Below, one piece after another: positions 17,476 through 26,116 of a DNA stretch of 64,000 nt (positions are counted from its first letter, which is position 1; every line of letters starts with the position of its first letter). The stretch comes from Gammaproteobacteria bacterium MOLA455. GTDB lineage: Bacteria > Pseudomonadota > Gammaproteobacteria > Pseudomonadales > Porticoccaceae. Position numbers and translations under genes: made by a program. The DNA lies in the NCBI GenBank assembly GCA_000511875.1, contig AZIN01000001.1, forward strand, positions 689,332 through 753,331, written 5' to 3'. The notes under the pieces are model-generated. The model ran no database searches, was not told where the DNA came from, and worked only from the letters and a program-made list of their open reading frames with translations.

Positions 17476-17641
17476 TTGAGTTGGGTAAATCCCCCACTGG
17501 GGGGTGGTAAATAATTGGGTTTGGGGGATTTGTGGGTGGTTTTGGGCATGTAATTGGCTCTTCGTTGTGCTTAGGCGCAGGAACCCAGACATCCACAAGG
17601 GTTAGGCTTAACTGAGTAGTTGTCTTGATGAGAGCGTCCAT
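17441..17641 (-). CDS. Possible small proline-rich protein upstream of sigma gene A
   Basis: A 66-residue frame beginning MDALIKTTTQLSLTLVDVWV and becoming proline-rich (PKPPTNPPNPIIYHPP). The ATG has a strong AAGGAAG ribosome-binding site. No known family is recognised. It runs 29 bases after the PLP-enzyme gene and ends 21 bases before the sigma gene, overlapping the putative sigma promoter. A CCCCC/GGGGG hairpin lies inside it. It may be a real small protein, a leader peptide or chance. Confidence 0.3.
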   Translation of the reverse strand: MDALIKTTTQLSLTLVDVWVPAPKHNEEPITCPKPPTNPPNPIIYHPPVGDLPNSSLYSTDKVYYK

Positions 17642-17670
17642 GAATTTCTTCCTTGTAAGTGATCGTTTGG

Positions 17671-18756
17671 CTAAATAAGAACACTCACCGCCGCCACCAA
17701 ACAATCAATTTGAGCCCTCGTATGCGTTGAAAAAATTGCAATCCGAATCGCCCCACCCGCTGGCACTTCGGTATAACCCCCCTCAGGGATATACAACACC
17801 GCCCTACCTTGTTTGTGCAGTTCTTCTTGAAGGGTTTTATAGTCAAGCCCCCCGCCACTCAAACAAAAAAACGGCACCGGTGTGTCCGGAATGTCGGTAA
17901 ACCCCATCGTCCGAAATGCGGCTTTGGCATAGCGTGCATTGTCCCAAAGGGTTTGACGCAGATGGGGTTGTTGCATCAACAAAGACAGTGCTGTGGCCGA
18001 AGCCGCAGCGGCACCTAAAGGCACGGGGCTGGCACCTTTTAGTGCGATCTTTTTTATGAAAGAGTCGCTCCCGGCAATGATGCCGCCAAATCCACCCAGC
18101 GCTTTACTCAAAGTGCCCGAGCTATAACAGCCCTCACCCTGAAGCCCTAAATACTCAAGCGTGCCCTGCCCCTTTTCGCCCAGCACGCCGGTGGCATGGG
18201 CATCGTCTACGCAGAGCAGTGCCTGGTCATAGTCCTTTAATATCTGATGATAGGCTGGCAAGGGCGCAATGCGCCCCGAGGTGGGAAAGATGCCATCGGT
18301 AATCACCAAGGGCCGCTGGCCGGGCTTGAGTGTTGCGCGTAGGGTGTCCCGTAATGCGTCGGGGTCGGCATGGGCAAAACGCACGGTGGGTTTCCCGGAT
18401 GCGGCTGCACCGTCAAACACCGAGTAATGTGATTCACTGTCAATCAAGATCACATCATAGTCCGGTGCCAAGCCTTTTAGTAACAGGGTATTACCTAAGT
18501 AACCCGACACGTAATAATGCGCGGCGTCGGTGTCAAAAAAACGGGCGGCTTGGGTTTCTACCGCTAACAAGACGGGATGATCAAAGGTTCTGGTGGCAGG
18601 TCCCAGGCCGTATTGTTGCGTGGCTTGGCAAGCCGCGTCGATCAAGTCCGGGTGGCCGTGCAAGGCGAAATAGCCGGTGCCACAGAAGTAATCAAACTCA
18701 GTGCCATCAATAAGGGTTTTGGCCGCGGGCGGGCTTTGCATTAAGCTCATGACCAT
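17671..18756 (-). CDS. AONS-like PLP enzyme (alpha-oxoamine synthase family)
   Basis: A 361-residue fold-type I PLP enzyme resembling 8-amino-7-oxononanoate synthase and 2-amino-3-ketobutyrate CoA ligase. The PLP lysine is Lys218 in SSGTLSKALGGFGG, the pyridine-ring aspartate lies in CVDDAHATGVLGEKG, and YYVSGYLGNTLLLKG matches the phosphate-binding area. The family condenses an amino acid with an acyl-CoA or runs the reverse cleavage. The product is shorter than typical BioF (about 385-400) at the N-terminus, and no bio genes are nearby. It is the last large gene of module B, 24 bases after an aminopeptidase, so it may process an amino acid released from the module's substrate. Confidence 0.82.
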   Translation of the reverse strand: MVMSLMQSPPAAKTLIDGTEFDYFCGTGYFALHGHPDLIDAACQATQQYGLGPATRTFDHPVLLAVETQAARFFDTDAAHYYVSGYLGNTLLLKGLAPDYDVILIDSESHYSVFDGAAASGKPTVRFAHADPDALRDTLRATLKPGQRPLVITDGIFPTSGRIAPLPAYHQILKDYDQALLCVDDAHATGVLGEKGQGTLEYLGLQGEGCYSSGTLSKALGGFGGIIAGSDSFIKKIALKGASPVPLGAAAASATALSLLMQQPHLRQTLWDNARYAKAAFRTMGFTDIPDTPVPFFCLSGGGLDYKTLQEELHKQGRAVLYIPEGGYTEVPAGGAIRIAIFSTHTRAQIDCLVAAVSVLI

Positions 18757-18780
18757 TGCACCACGGGAATGTCGATTGCC

Positions 18781-20163
18781 CTAGCCATAAGTCGCCACCA
18801 AATAGTCAAACACGGCGCGCAAGCCCATGGCTTCACCACCCACCGGACGACCCGGCAAGGCACGGGTGTTCCACGCCATGATGTCGAAGTGGCACCAAGG
18901 TGTGCTGTCGCTGATAAAGGATTCTAAATACAGCGCGGCAACAATGGCCGCGCCTTTGGGGCTTGAGGGGCAGTTGACCAAATCGGCAATGTCACTTTTA
19001 AGAAAATCTCGATAAGGCGCGTGCAACGGCAGTGCACAAACGGGGTCATTGATGGCTTCGCCAGCTTCGCAGAGTTTCGCCGCGAGGTCTTTGCGGTTGC
19101 TAAACAAACCCGCCAGTTCGGTACCCAAGGCAACCCGGCAGCTGCCGGTTAAAGTGGCGAAGTCGATGAGCAGGTCGGGCGATTCGGTATCGGCTTCGGC
19201 CAAGGCATCACACAACACCAGTCGACCTTCGGCGTCGGTGTTGTGGATTTCCACAGTGAGGCCTTTGCGGGTTTTTATCACATCACCGGGGCGATAGGCG
19301 TTGTGGGCAATGGCGTTTTCAACGGCGGGAATCAACAGGCGTAAACGCACGGGGAGTTGATGGGCCATGATGAGTTGGGCCAAGGCAATGGCGTGGGCGG
19401 CGCCACCCATGTCCTTTTTCATATTGCGCATGCCATCGGCGCTTTTGACATCGAGGCCGCCGCTGTCAAAACACACACCTTTGCCTACTAGTGTAATTTT
19501 GGGCAGGTTCTCATCATCACTTTTCTCGCCACTCTTATTGCACCAGCGCAAATCAATCAGGCGCGGCGCATGTTCACTGGCGCGTCCCACGGCGTGGATG
19601 GTGGGGTAATTGTGGGTGAGCAAGTCGTCGCCAACGATCTGCTCGACTTCGGCACCAAAGGTCTTGGCCAGTGATGCCACACAGTCGCCCAAGTGTTCGG
19701 GCATCATGTCTTGCGCGGGTGTATTGATCAAATCCCTAACAAGGTTAACGGCGTCTACTTCACGTTCTGTGCTGATTTTTAAGTGTTCATTGGGCAAAAC
19801 CAAAGTCGGCAGTGGATCGCTCAGGTTTTTGTAGCGCTGAAAACGGTAGGCGCCCACACCCCAGGCAAAGGCGGTGCGTTTGACTAAATCGTCATCGCCT
19901 TCAATGCGAAATTCGCCTTCGGGTAATTGGCTGACCAAATCGCCACAGGCGAAATGATGATTGATGTCGTCCACGCCATAAACCACCTGACTGAGATGGC
20001 CTTCACTGTCTGGGACTAAGCACAGCCCCTGGCCTTGGTAGCCCGATGCGGTGATCCAGGTTTTGGTGGGTGACGATTGGTTTTCCAGCCAGTGGGGGAA
20101 TTGATCGCGCTGGAGTATGGCGATGGGTGTGCCCTGTGTACCGGTGGCAAAAAGTGATGTCAT
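18781..20163 (-). CDS. M17 leucyl aminopeptidase family protein
   Basis: A 460-residue di-metal aminopeptidase of the cytosolic M17 family, which removes N-terminal residues from peptides. The metal and active-site signature NTDAEGRL lies at residues 308-315, preceded by LVGKGVCFDSGGLDVKS and MKKDMGGAAHAIA. The N-terminal domain is short, as in PepB-like or environmental M17 proteins rather than PepA. The ribosome-binding site is AAAAGG. Its place between a serine hydrolase and an AONS-like enzyme in module B supports peptide breakdown as the module's purpose. Confidence 0.92.
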   Translation of the reverse strand: MTSLFATGTQGTPIAILQRDQFPHWLENQSSPTKTWITASGYQGQGLCLVPDSEGHLSQVVYGVDDINHHFACGDLVSQLPEGEFRIEGDDDLVKRTAFAWGVGAYRFQRYKNLSDPLPTLVLPNEHLKISTEREVDAVNLVRDLINTPAQDMMPEHLGDCVASLAKTFGAEVEQIVGDDLLTHNYPTIHAVGRASEHAPRLIDLRWCNKSGEKSDDENLPKITLVGKGVCFDSGGLDVKSADGMRNMKKDMGGAAHAIALAQLIMAHQLPVRLRLLIPAVENAIAHNAYRPGDVIKTRKGLTVEIHNTDAEGRLVLCDALAEADTESPDLLIDFATLTGSCRVALGTELAGLFSNRKDLAAKLCEAGEAINDPVCALPLHAPYRDFLKSDIADLVNCPSSPKGAAIVAALYLESFISDSTPWCHFDIMAWNTRALPGRPVGGEAMGLRAVFDYLVATYG

Positions 20164-20234
20164 GTTGTGCCTTTTGTTTGTGGGTGTCTGCTTGAAATGT
20201 GAGTGTCAGTTTGAAAAAACGTGTGATGATGCGG

Positions 20235-21719
20235 CTAGGCTTGCGGTTCTTTCGCAGCTTTGTGCAAGCGCGTAAAACAGGTCGTGCCGATTTCGGGTTC
20301 AATGGGATAATTTAAAGCACTGATGGAACCGCTGTTATCCAACGCAAAGGAAAACTTCACTCTGTCGCCGTAGGTTTCTTCTCGATCCAGCTCAAACACA
20401 TCGTAGTGGTAGTGATGCACGGCATACCATTCACCGGCGTAGAGGGCCGATAAGGCTATGTCTTCATACTTTACGAGAATATCGGCGTAACCAGGGGCGG
20501 TGTAGGTACCGGCATAGTCATCCAGCGCATGGCTGGCCGGGGCGTTTTTAACTTTGTCGGCAGCGGATTGGGCTAGAGCATCTTTTGCTTCTTGTTCGTT
20601 ATCTTGAGTGAGCTTTAAAAATTCGGCACTCCAGTTTTTGGTGTGTGCGGGGTCGATACCTAATGCCACATCCAGTGCGTGATACATCAATGCCTTGGCC
20701 ATGGGCTTATCTCTAATATTACTCAACACCACCAGAGCAATTTCTTCCTGCGGCACAAAGGCCGCCACATGACTAAAGCCGCCAATGTTGCCGCCGTGAT
20801 GGTAGAGCGTGACGCCTTGGTAGGGTTCAATAAACCAGCCCAAACCATAAGCAAAAAGAACATTGTTCATCACCGACTTTTTTTGCGCTGTCGCCGGGAA
20901 TATCATGTGCGGCGCATGCATCACGGCGAGGTTTTCGGGGGAGACCAATTGCTGGCCGTTACTCATGCCTCCGTGGGCATGCACTTTAATCCAAGCCACC
21001 AGGTCGCTTAAAGTGCTGTGAATGGAACCGGCCGGGCCCAAAGGGTTCTTATAGACGGGCATAGGGATCGGATCACTGTCACTGCTTTTTAGTCGATACG
21101 GTAAAGCGACATCGGTAAACCGCGCGCTGCCTTCAGGTTCTGCCTTAGCCGTGGTTGCGCTTAAGCCTAGCGGGTCAATTACCCGCGATTGAATAAAATA
21201 TTCCCAGCTGTCGGCGCCGGATACCTTGGCGCAGAGTAAGCCGATGACTTCATACATTAAGTTGTTGTATTGCCATAAGCTTCTAAAATCGGCGTTGGGT
21301 TTTAGGTGGCGCAATCCATCAAACAAGGCTTGTCGAGTTTTGCCCGTACCGTGCCAAGTGGCATCATGGCGAGGTAAGCCGGTGCGATGGCTGAGTAAAT
21401 CACGTAGTGTTGCGTGGCTAGTGGCATAGTCATCGTACAGGCGGAAATCGGGGAGCACATCGCGAATGGCTTGGTCCCAATTTAACAAACCCTCTTCCAC
21501 CAAAACAGCTGCTCCCAAGGCGGTGAAAGGTTTGGTCATGGAGGCGATGGGGAAACGGGTGTGTTCGGTGACGGGTAGGCCTTGCTCAATGTTTCTGAAG
21601 CCGTGGCCTTTTAGGTGTAACGTTTGATCGCCTTTGATCAGGGCGACGGCGGCGCCGGGGATCCTCCAATCTTGTAAGGCTTGGTTAATGGTTTTGTCGA
21701 AATGATTAAGAGACTTCAT
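20235..21719 (-). CDS. SxxK serine hydrolase with C-terminal DUF3471-like domain
   Basis: A 494-residue class C beta-lactamase-fold hydrolase. The motifs are SMTK at 60-63, YNN at 151-153 and HHGG around 318. After the catalytic domain come about 110 residues starting near DDYAGTYTAPGYADILVKY, the pattern of the DUF3471 domain often fused to these enzymes. No signal peptide is present. It lies between the GPH-type transporter and the M17 aminopeptidase in module B and is the positional counterpart of the module A hydrolase at 5722-6879. Likely substrates are amides or esters of small peptides, possibly with D-residues. Confidence 0.87.
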   Translation of the reverse strand: MKSLNHFDKTINQALQDWRIPGAAVALIKGDQTLHLKGHGFRNIEQGLPVTEHTRFPIASMTKPFTALGAAVLVEEGLLNWDQAIRDVLPDFRLYDDYATSHATLRDLLSHRTGLPRHDATWHGTGKTRQALFDGLRHLKPNADFRSLWQYNNLMYEVIGLLCAKVSGADSWEYFIQSRVIDPLGLSATTAKAEPEGSARFTDVALPYRLKSSDSDPIPMPVYKNPLGPAGSIHSTLSDLVAWIKVHAHGGMSNGQQLVSPENLAVMHAPHMIFPATAQKKSVMNNVLFAYGLGWFIEPYQGVTLYHHGGNIGGFSHVAAFVPQEEIALVVLSNIRDKPMAKALMYHALDVALGIDPAHTKNWSAEFLKLTQDNEQEAKDALAQSAADKVKNAPASHALDDYAGTYTAPGYADILVKYEDIALSALYAGEWYAVHHYHYDVFELDREETYGDRVKFSFALDNSGSISALNYPIEPEIGTTCFTRLHKAAKEPQA

Positions 21720-21887
21720 TTTTAGTGACTCATGATTATGTTTTAGATCGGGATATTGATTTGAAAGATGAGGGTAAAAGACACTACAAATGGAAAACTA
21801 AATCTCCATTTGTATCCGGTTTCAACCTTGGCAAAGAGAAATTTCTTGTTAGCATGACACAACAGGTTGATTCTTGTTGTCTTGGCT

Positions 21888-23285
21888 TTATTGAGTGGAC
21901 TCACGTAAGTCTCTAGCCGCCAATCGCCGAGCAATAATGCCCGCACGGCGTTCATCTATAGGAAGCCGCCAGATAAAAAAGAAACCCAGGCACATGAACA
22001 CACAAGGTATCCAAGACATGGCCATACGAATCGCAAAACCACTGGCTTCACCGTGGTTGGTTTCTGTCGCATCAAAACCTAGCCAACCGGCAATGGCTAG
22101 ACCCAGGGCCAAACCCAAGGCCATTTCAAATTTAGTTAGCAGTGAATATATCGAAAAATAGAGTCCCCGCCGTTCCGCTCTATTACTGAGCAGACCATAA
22201 TCTATAGACTCATTGAGCAATGGCATGGTGATCACAGGGAGGATTGCCGTACCTACAGTTAAAACTATTTTTAGCGTCAACAAAGACAAGAATACATCTT
22301 CTTCTGGGCGTAACTGGCCCGTATAGACTATTGACAATACCATCAACAACAGCGACAGACCCCACGCCCATTTTTTACCGACAAGCGTGATTGCTTTATA
22401 GGCTAATGGTACGGAGATAAGGCCAGCCACCATACTGAGTGAAACTAACTTGGCATAGTCCTCGCCCCGCCCTAAATAGCTATCAACAAAAATAAAAAAC
22501 AATCCAAAATACATCCCCATGCCCAAACCCACACACATATAAGCCACTACAAATACCTGAAAGGGCTTATTCCGTTTAAACGCCGATATGATTTCCAAAA
22601 AAGAAACTGATGCTTTTTTCTTTTTTTCGATTTTATTCTCCCGAGAAGGTGACCCGACAGGGGCATATCTCAAAGCAACATACAACCCAGGAAGCATTAA
22701 AACAGCCGCAATAATAACTGAAGCTTTGAGTGTTTCCGGGGTCATTTCGGTGGTGGTAAACAACGGCAGAAAAGGCACTAAATAGAAAAGTAAAAAACCG
22801 ATTTTACCGGCAAATGCCTGTACGCTGAATATAAGCGTCCTCTCTTCTGGATATGTCGACATTTCCCCGCCCCAAGCATAAGTAGGAATAGAGCTAAGAG
22901 TGCTGGCCGCATAAAAAGAAATCATCCAAAACGTTATGTAGGTGGTGCTGACGTCATTCGGCGGAATAAACAAGAAATAACTGCAGACAAGAAGCAATAA
23001 ACCGCCGACCAAGACAAAGGGCTTTCGGGTACCGGTTCGCGCTTTATAACGATCGGAAAAGTAGCCCATCAAGGGATCACTGAACACATCAAAAAGGCGG
23101 CAAAGCAATAAGACTCCCGCCAAAGTCGTTAACGGAATGCCAAAATACTTCGCATAAACACCCTGAACAATACTCATAGGGCCTAATAAGAACATCAGGC
23201 CCACAGAAGGTGCACTAAAGGCCAATACCTGCCAGTTATTTAGACCTCGTGTTAAAACCGTTTGTTTATTAGCCCTATGAATCAT
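21888..23285 (-). CDS. GPH-type cation symporter (MFS), module B
   Basis: A 465-residue permease with about twelve membrane segments, paralogous to the one at 6943-8340. The shared blocks include GVYAKYFGIPLTTLAGVLL and LFDVFSDPLMGYFSDRYKAR. I chose the ATG at 23285 (MIHRANKQTVL) because AAGGTG precedes it; a GTG at 23333 gives a longer form without a good ribosome-binding site. It follows the S9-like gene by about 110 bases. The 168-base gap to the hydrolase holds no gene that I can support. Confidence 0.85.
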   Translation of the reverse strand: MIHRANKQTVLTRGLNNWQVLAFSAPSVGLMFLLGPMSIVQGVYAKYFGIPLTTLAGVLLLCRLFDVFSDPLMGYFSDRYKARTGTRKPFVLVGGLLLLVCSYFLFIPPNDVSTTYITFWMISFYAASTLSSIPTYAWGGEMSTYPEERTLIFSVQAFAGKIGFLLFYLVPFLPLFTTTEMTPETLKASVIIAAVLMLPGLYVALRYAPVGSPSRENKIEKKKKASVSFLEIISAFKRNKPFQVFVVAYMCVGLGMGMYFGLFFIFVDSYLGRGEDYAKLVSLSMVAGLISVPLAYKAITLVGKKWAWGLSLLLMVLSIVYTGQLRPEEDVFLSLLTLKIVLTVGTAILPVITMPLLNESIDYGLLSNRAERRGLYFSIYSLLTKFEMALGLALGLAIAGWLGFDATETNHGEASGFAIRMAMSWIPCVFMCLGFFFIWRLPIDERRAGIIARRLAARDLRESTQ

Positions 23286-23398
23286 GTCCGTAAACACCTT
23301 TGGATAAGCCAGTCTTAATTGCTTCAGAACCACTCAATATCGTTAATAACGTTCTACGAAAGCCTAAGCTCAGCGCACTAGTTGAAACATCAAAAAAG

Positions 23399-25813
23399 CT
23401 AATAGACCGTCAATAAAAACTGCTCTGGAGGCTTCTCCCCCATTAAATGGGTGACCAAGTAATCCCATTGGCGCCGCAGTGTATAGGGAGTGACCATATG
23501 CAACATATTAGGCACACAGAGCATATCAACATCCTTATTGGCGTTGACTAAGGCGTCAACCAAGCGATAAGAAGGTTCGATTGACGATACTTTCAATCCC
23601 TGTATCAATAACAGTTTGCCGCTAAACGATTCAACACAGTCTTCCGGGTAAGGTGTTCTAGGCAGTCCCATGTTGGACATCGCCATTTCTGTTGTTTCAG
23701 TGACTATAGGAAGCGCAAAACGAGGGTCTCCCATGCAGTGGAGTACGGTGACTTTGTAAAAGTTCGAATGCAACAGTGATGCATAGATCACATTGTTAAT
23801 GGGGTTTTCATCGCCGTTGATACCCACACGGTTAATATCCATATAGGGATAGCGCTCTGCTAATTGGCGAATACCGGCGATACGATCATTGAAGTCATTG
23901 CTATAAGCATAGTCACCATAGTGGTGGGTATAAAAGGCCTTGTCCCGGCCAGTGGTGCCTCGACCTGCAATACAAACCACCACAAAACCCAGTGCTGCCA
24001 TAGCTGCCGCTTGATAGTAATTGGTCCCATAGAACTTAGTGTTGACAAAAGATCCCAAAGGAAGGGTACAGCCGCCACGAGTAGACGAGAGGAAGTCCAC
24101 TATCGGGTAGGATTGCTCGGGTGAAAAACCGGGGGGACGAAACACCACGGCATAAATGTCGGTTTCACCATCAGCGGCTTTGAGCTTGACTGGCTCGGGC
24201 CATTGCCAGTCTGTGGGTAGATCGGAGGTATCAGCGGCTTCGACGGTGAGTATTTCTCGGCCATTACGGTCAATCAACAGGGACTCAGGCGCGGTATCGG
24301 CACGTGACCGCGTAGCAATTAAATACTGGCCCGTAGAAGACACGCCACCCGAGTAAACACGCCGAATATTCACATCACCGAGCAGGTTGTAATGAGTTCG
24401 CACATAATCCAGAGACTGCACGTCGATCGTTTTATACACCCTGTGTTCATAGTTTCCTGAGAGGATAGGGGTTAATAACCCCGTGTCGATATTCACCTTA
24501 CAGAGATCGCGGTAATAGGGATTAATACTAGGATCACGCCCGGCGGTTTGTATTAACAGCTCCCGCCGTTCAGCATCAACATGCAGAATGCTGTTAACCA
24601 GCCAATCGTTATTCCCTGAAGCGCCCGTAATTTGGTGTTTTAGCTCTCCGGAGTTCAGGTCATAAAGGTATAAATGCCCCCAACCACTGCGTTCAGAGAA
24701 CCAAATAAGTTCGTTGGTCTTAGGTAGTGGCGCTATGATGGGGGGGCTTGTAATATCATGACGTAATCTGACGGCAATATCATCGGTTTCTTCAAACAGG
24801 ACTCGAATACTTCCTGAAAGTGTATCCCATTCAACAACACGAACGGTTCTCACGTCCCGGGGTGAATCGACGAAGAATACACGTTGCTTGTCCGCAGACC
24901 ACCACGCGAGGCCCGCAGTCAGAAAACCGTCTAGATGGGCGCCACAAGCTATCTCCGGAATGAGTGGATAATCCGCCTTTTGTGTTTCGCCTGTACTGAC
25001 ATCAACAATAAATAGTCGCCAGCCACCGATTGACTCATCACCCGCATAAGGCCAAGCTAATTCCACGAGTTCAGCCTCCAGGCTACCATCGAGAGGCGCA
25101 TAATTTATATAGTGCCTGATCTTGGCCTCTCGTCTGTCTAGCTGGGCAAACAAAAGACTCTGTGAGTCACCTGACCAGAGTAAGGCATCCTCCTTGCCAA
25201 TAGCCGTTTCTCCATTCACGCAGGTCTCTGCCCCGTCCTGTGTCAGCTGTTTTTCTTCACCACTGGATACATCTCTAATACAGATGTTATGCTCACGAGA
25301 AAAGGCTATTTTTTTTCCGTCAGGGGAAGTAAAACCCTCTAATTGTGCTGGGGGAGCCTCTTTGAGTAATGCATTATCCGGCTCGTAAAGCCAACGTTTG
25401 TCCATCGCCGTAAAGCTAACTTGTAAAACCTGCTCCTTGTTGGATGCGCTGATAGTCACGGCGGTCAATGGCAGGTCCAAGGGATTGATCACTTGGTCAT
25501 TTTTTTCTTGAAGACCTGTGATTTCTTGATGATTTTCAACCGGGTCCTCAAAATTCACTATCGCCTGAGTCAACAAATTTGCCAACAAGGCATGATCAAA
25601 GGCAGGTTCGTTTGTCGCGGCGCTAACATCCACCCACCTAAATTCCTTGCCGGTTGCGGTTTGCTTTTGATACCAAAAGTACTCACTACCCGAGCCATCA
25701 GCGTCGCTGCTCCAGTGAGAATACACTGTATCGTTTCTGACAATATCGTTATTTCTTTTGCCTTTTAATATGCGATGAGCCTGCTCATAGCGCGTTAACA
25801 TAGGGGTGCTCAT
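23399..25813 (-). CDS. S9/DPP-IV-like protein with catalytic residues lost, module B
   Basis: An 804-residue paralogue of the S9-like protein of module A, with a beta-propeller half (FSERSGWGHLYLYDLNSGE) and an alpha/beta-hydrolase half (FRPPGFSPEQSYPIVDFL). At the nucleophile elbow it reads GINGDENPINN, so Glu669 stands where serine is expected. The acid loop reads GLKVSSIEPSYR without Asp. A histidine remains in PNMLHMVTPY (His772). Two of three catalytic residues are thus missing. No signal peptide. The start has AAAGGA at the usual distance. It opens a group of enzyme and transporter genes after a 303-base gap. It may bind peptide rather than cut it. Confidence 0.85.
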   Translation of the reverse strand: MSTPMLTRYEQAHRILKGKRNNDIVRNDTVYSHWSSDADGSGSEYFWYQKQTATGKEFRWVDVSAATNEPAFDHALLANLLTQAIVNFEDPVENHQEITGLQEKNDQVINPLDLPLTAVTISASNKEQVLQVSFTAMDKRWLYEPDNALLKEAPPAQLEGFTSPDGKKIAFSREHNICIRDVSSGEEKQLTQDGAETCVNGETAIGKEDALLWSGDSQSLLFAQLDRREAKIRHYINYAPLDGSLEAELVELAWPYAGDESIGGWRLFIVDVSTGETQKADYPLIPEIACGAHLDGFLTAGLAWWSADKQRVFFVDSPRDVRTVRVVEWDTLSGSIRVLFEETDDIAVRLRHDITSPPIIAPLPKTNELIWFSERSGWGHLYLYDLNSGELKHQITGASGNNDWLVNSILHVDAERRELLIQTAGRDPSINPYYRDLCKVNIDTGLLTPILSGNYEHRVYKTIDVQSLDYVRTHYNLLGDVNIRRVYSGGVSSTGQYLIATRSRADTAPESLLIDRNGREILTVEAADTSDLPTDWQWPEPVKLKAADGETDIYAVVFRPPGFSPEQSYPIVDFLSSTRGGCTLPLGSFVNTKFYGTNYYQAAAMAALGFVVVCIAGRGTTGRDKAFYTHHYGDYAYSNDFNDRIAGIRQLAERYPYMDINRVGINGDENPINNVIYASLLHSNFYKVTVLHCMGDPRFALPIVTETTEMAMSNMGLPRTPYPEDCVESFSGKLLLIQGLKVSSIEPSYRLVDALVNANKDVDMLCVPNMLHMVTPYTLRRQWDYLVTHLMGEKPPEQFLLTVY

Positions 25814-26116
25814 TTTATGTCCTTTTGTGTTGCGGTTGGTTGTATTGAGATGCTAGTCGCCGCATTTAAGTATGCTAGAAGCATATTCATGCAGTACTAA
25901 TTGATGAAATTTTGAGGTGCTATCTAAACACCCTGGCTTTGTAAAAAGAGTAGTACGAGAACCAATCCTCTCGCGCCCCTAAACATTTTTGGAGCGCGAG
26001 AAAATTATTTCTTGATAAAAACCTCGACCTATCACAATCAATATGACTAAAAGATCATTTGATCGTCCGCTTTACGGATATGAAGAGTCGAGCTGTTCGG
26101 GGATGTTAGGTTACAG
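25814..26116. other. Intergenic stretch between receptor B and S9-like gene B
   Basis: About 300 bases without a gene. It contains a GC-rich hairpin, TCTCGCGC at 25969-25976 pairing with GCGCGAGA at 25994-26001 around an A/T-rich loop. No T-run follows on the minus strand, so it is not a classical terminator. The corresponding gap in module A also holds a strong hairpin, suggesting that both modules separate receptor and enzyme expression here. A promoter for the S9-like gene probably lies in this stretch. Confidence 0.5.

Noticed and set aside
16889-17479. 196-residue plus-strand frame opposite sigma gene A
   Set aside because: It is the antisense of a clearly conserved ECF sigma gene, shows no family motif and has no ribosome-binding site.
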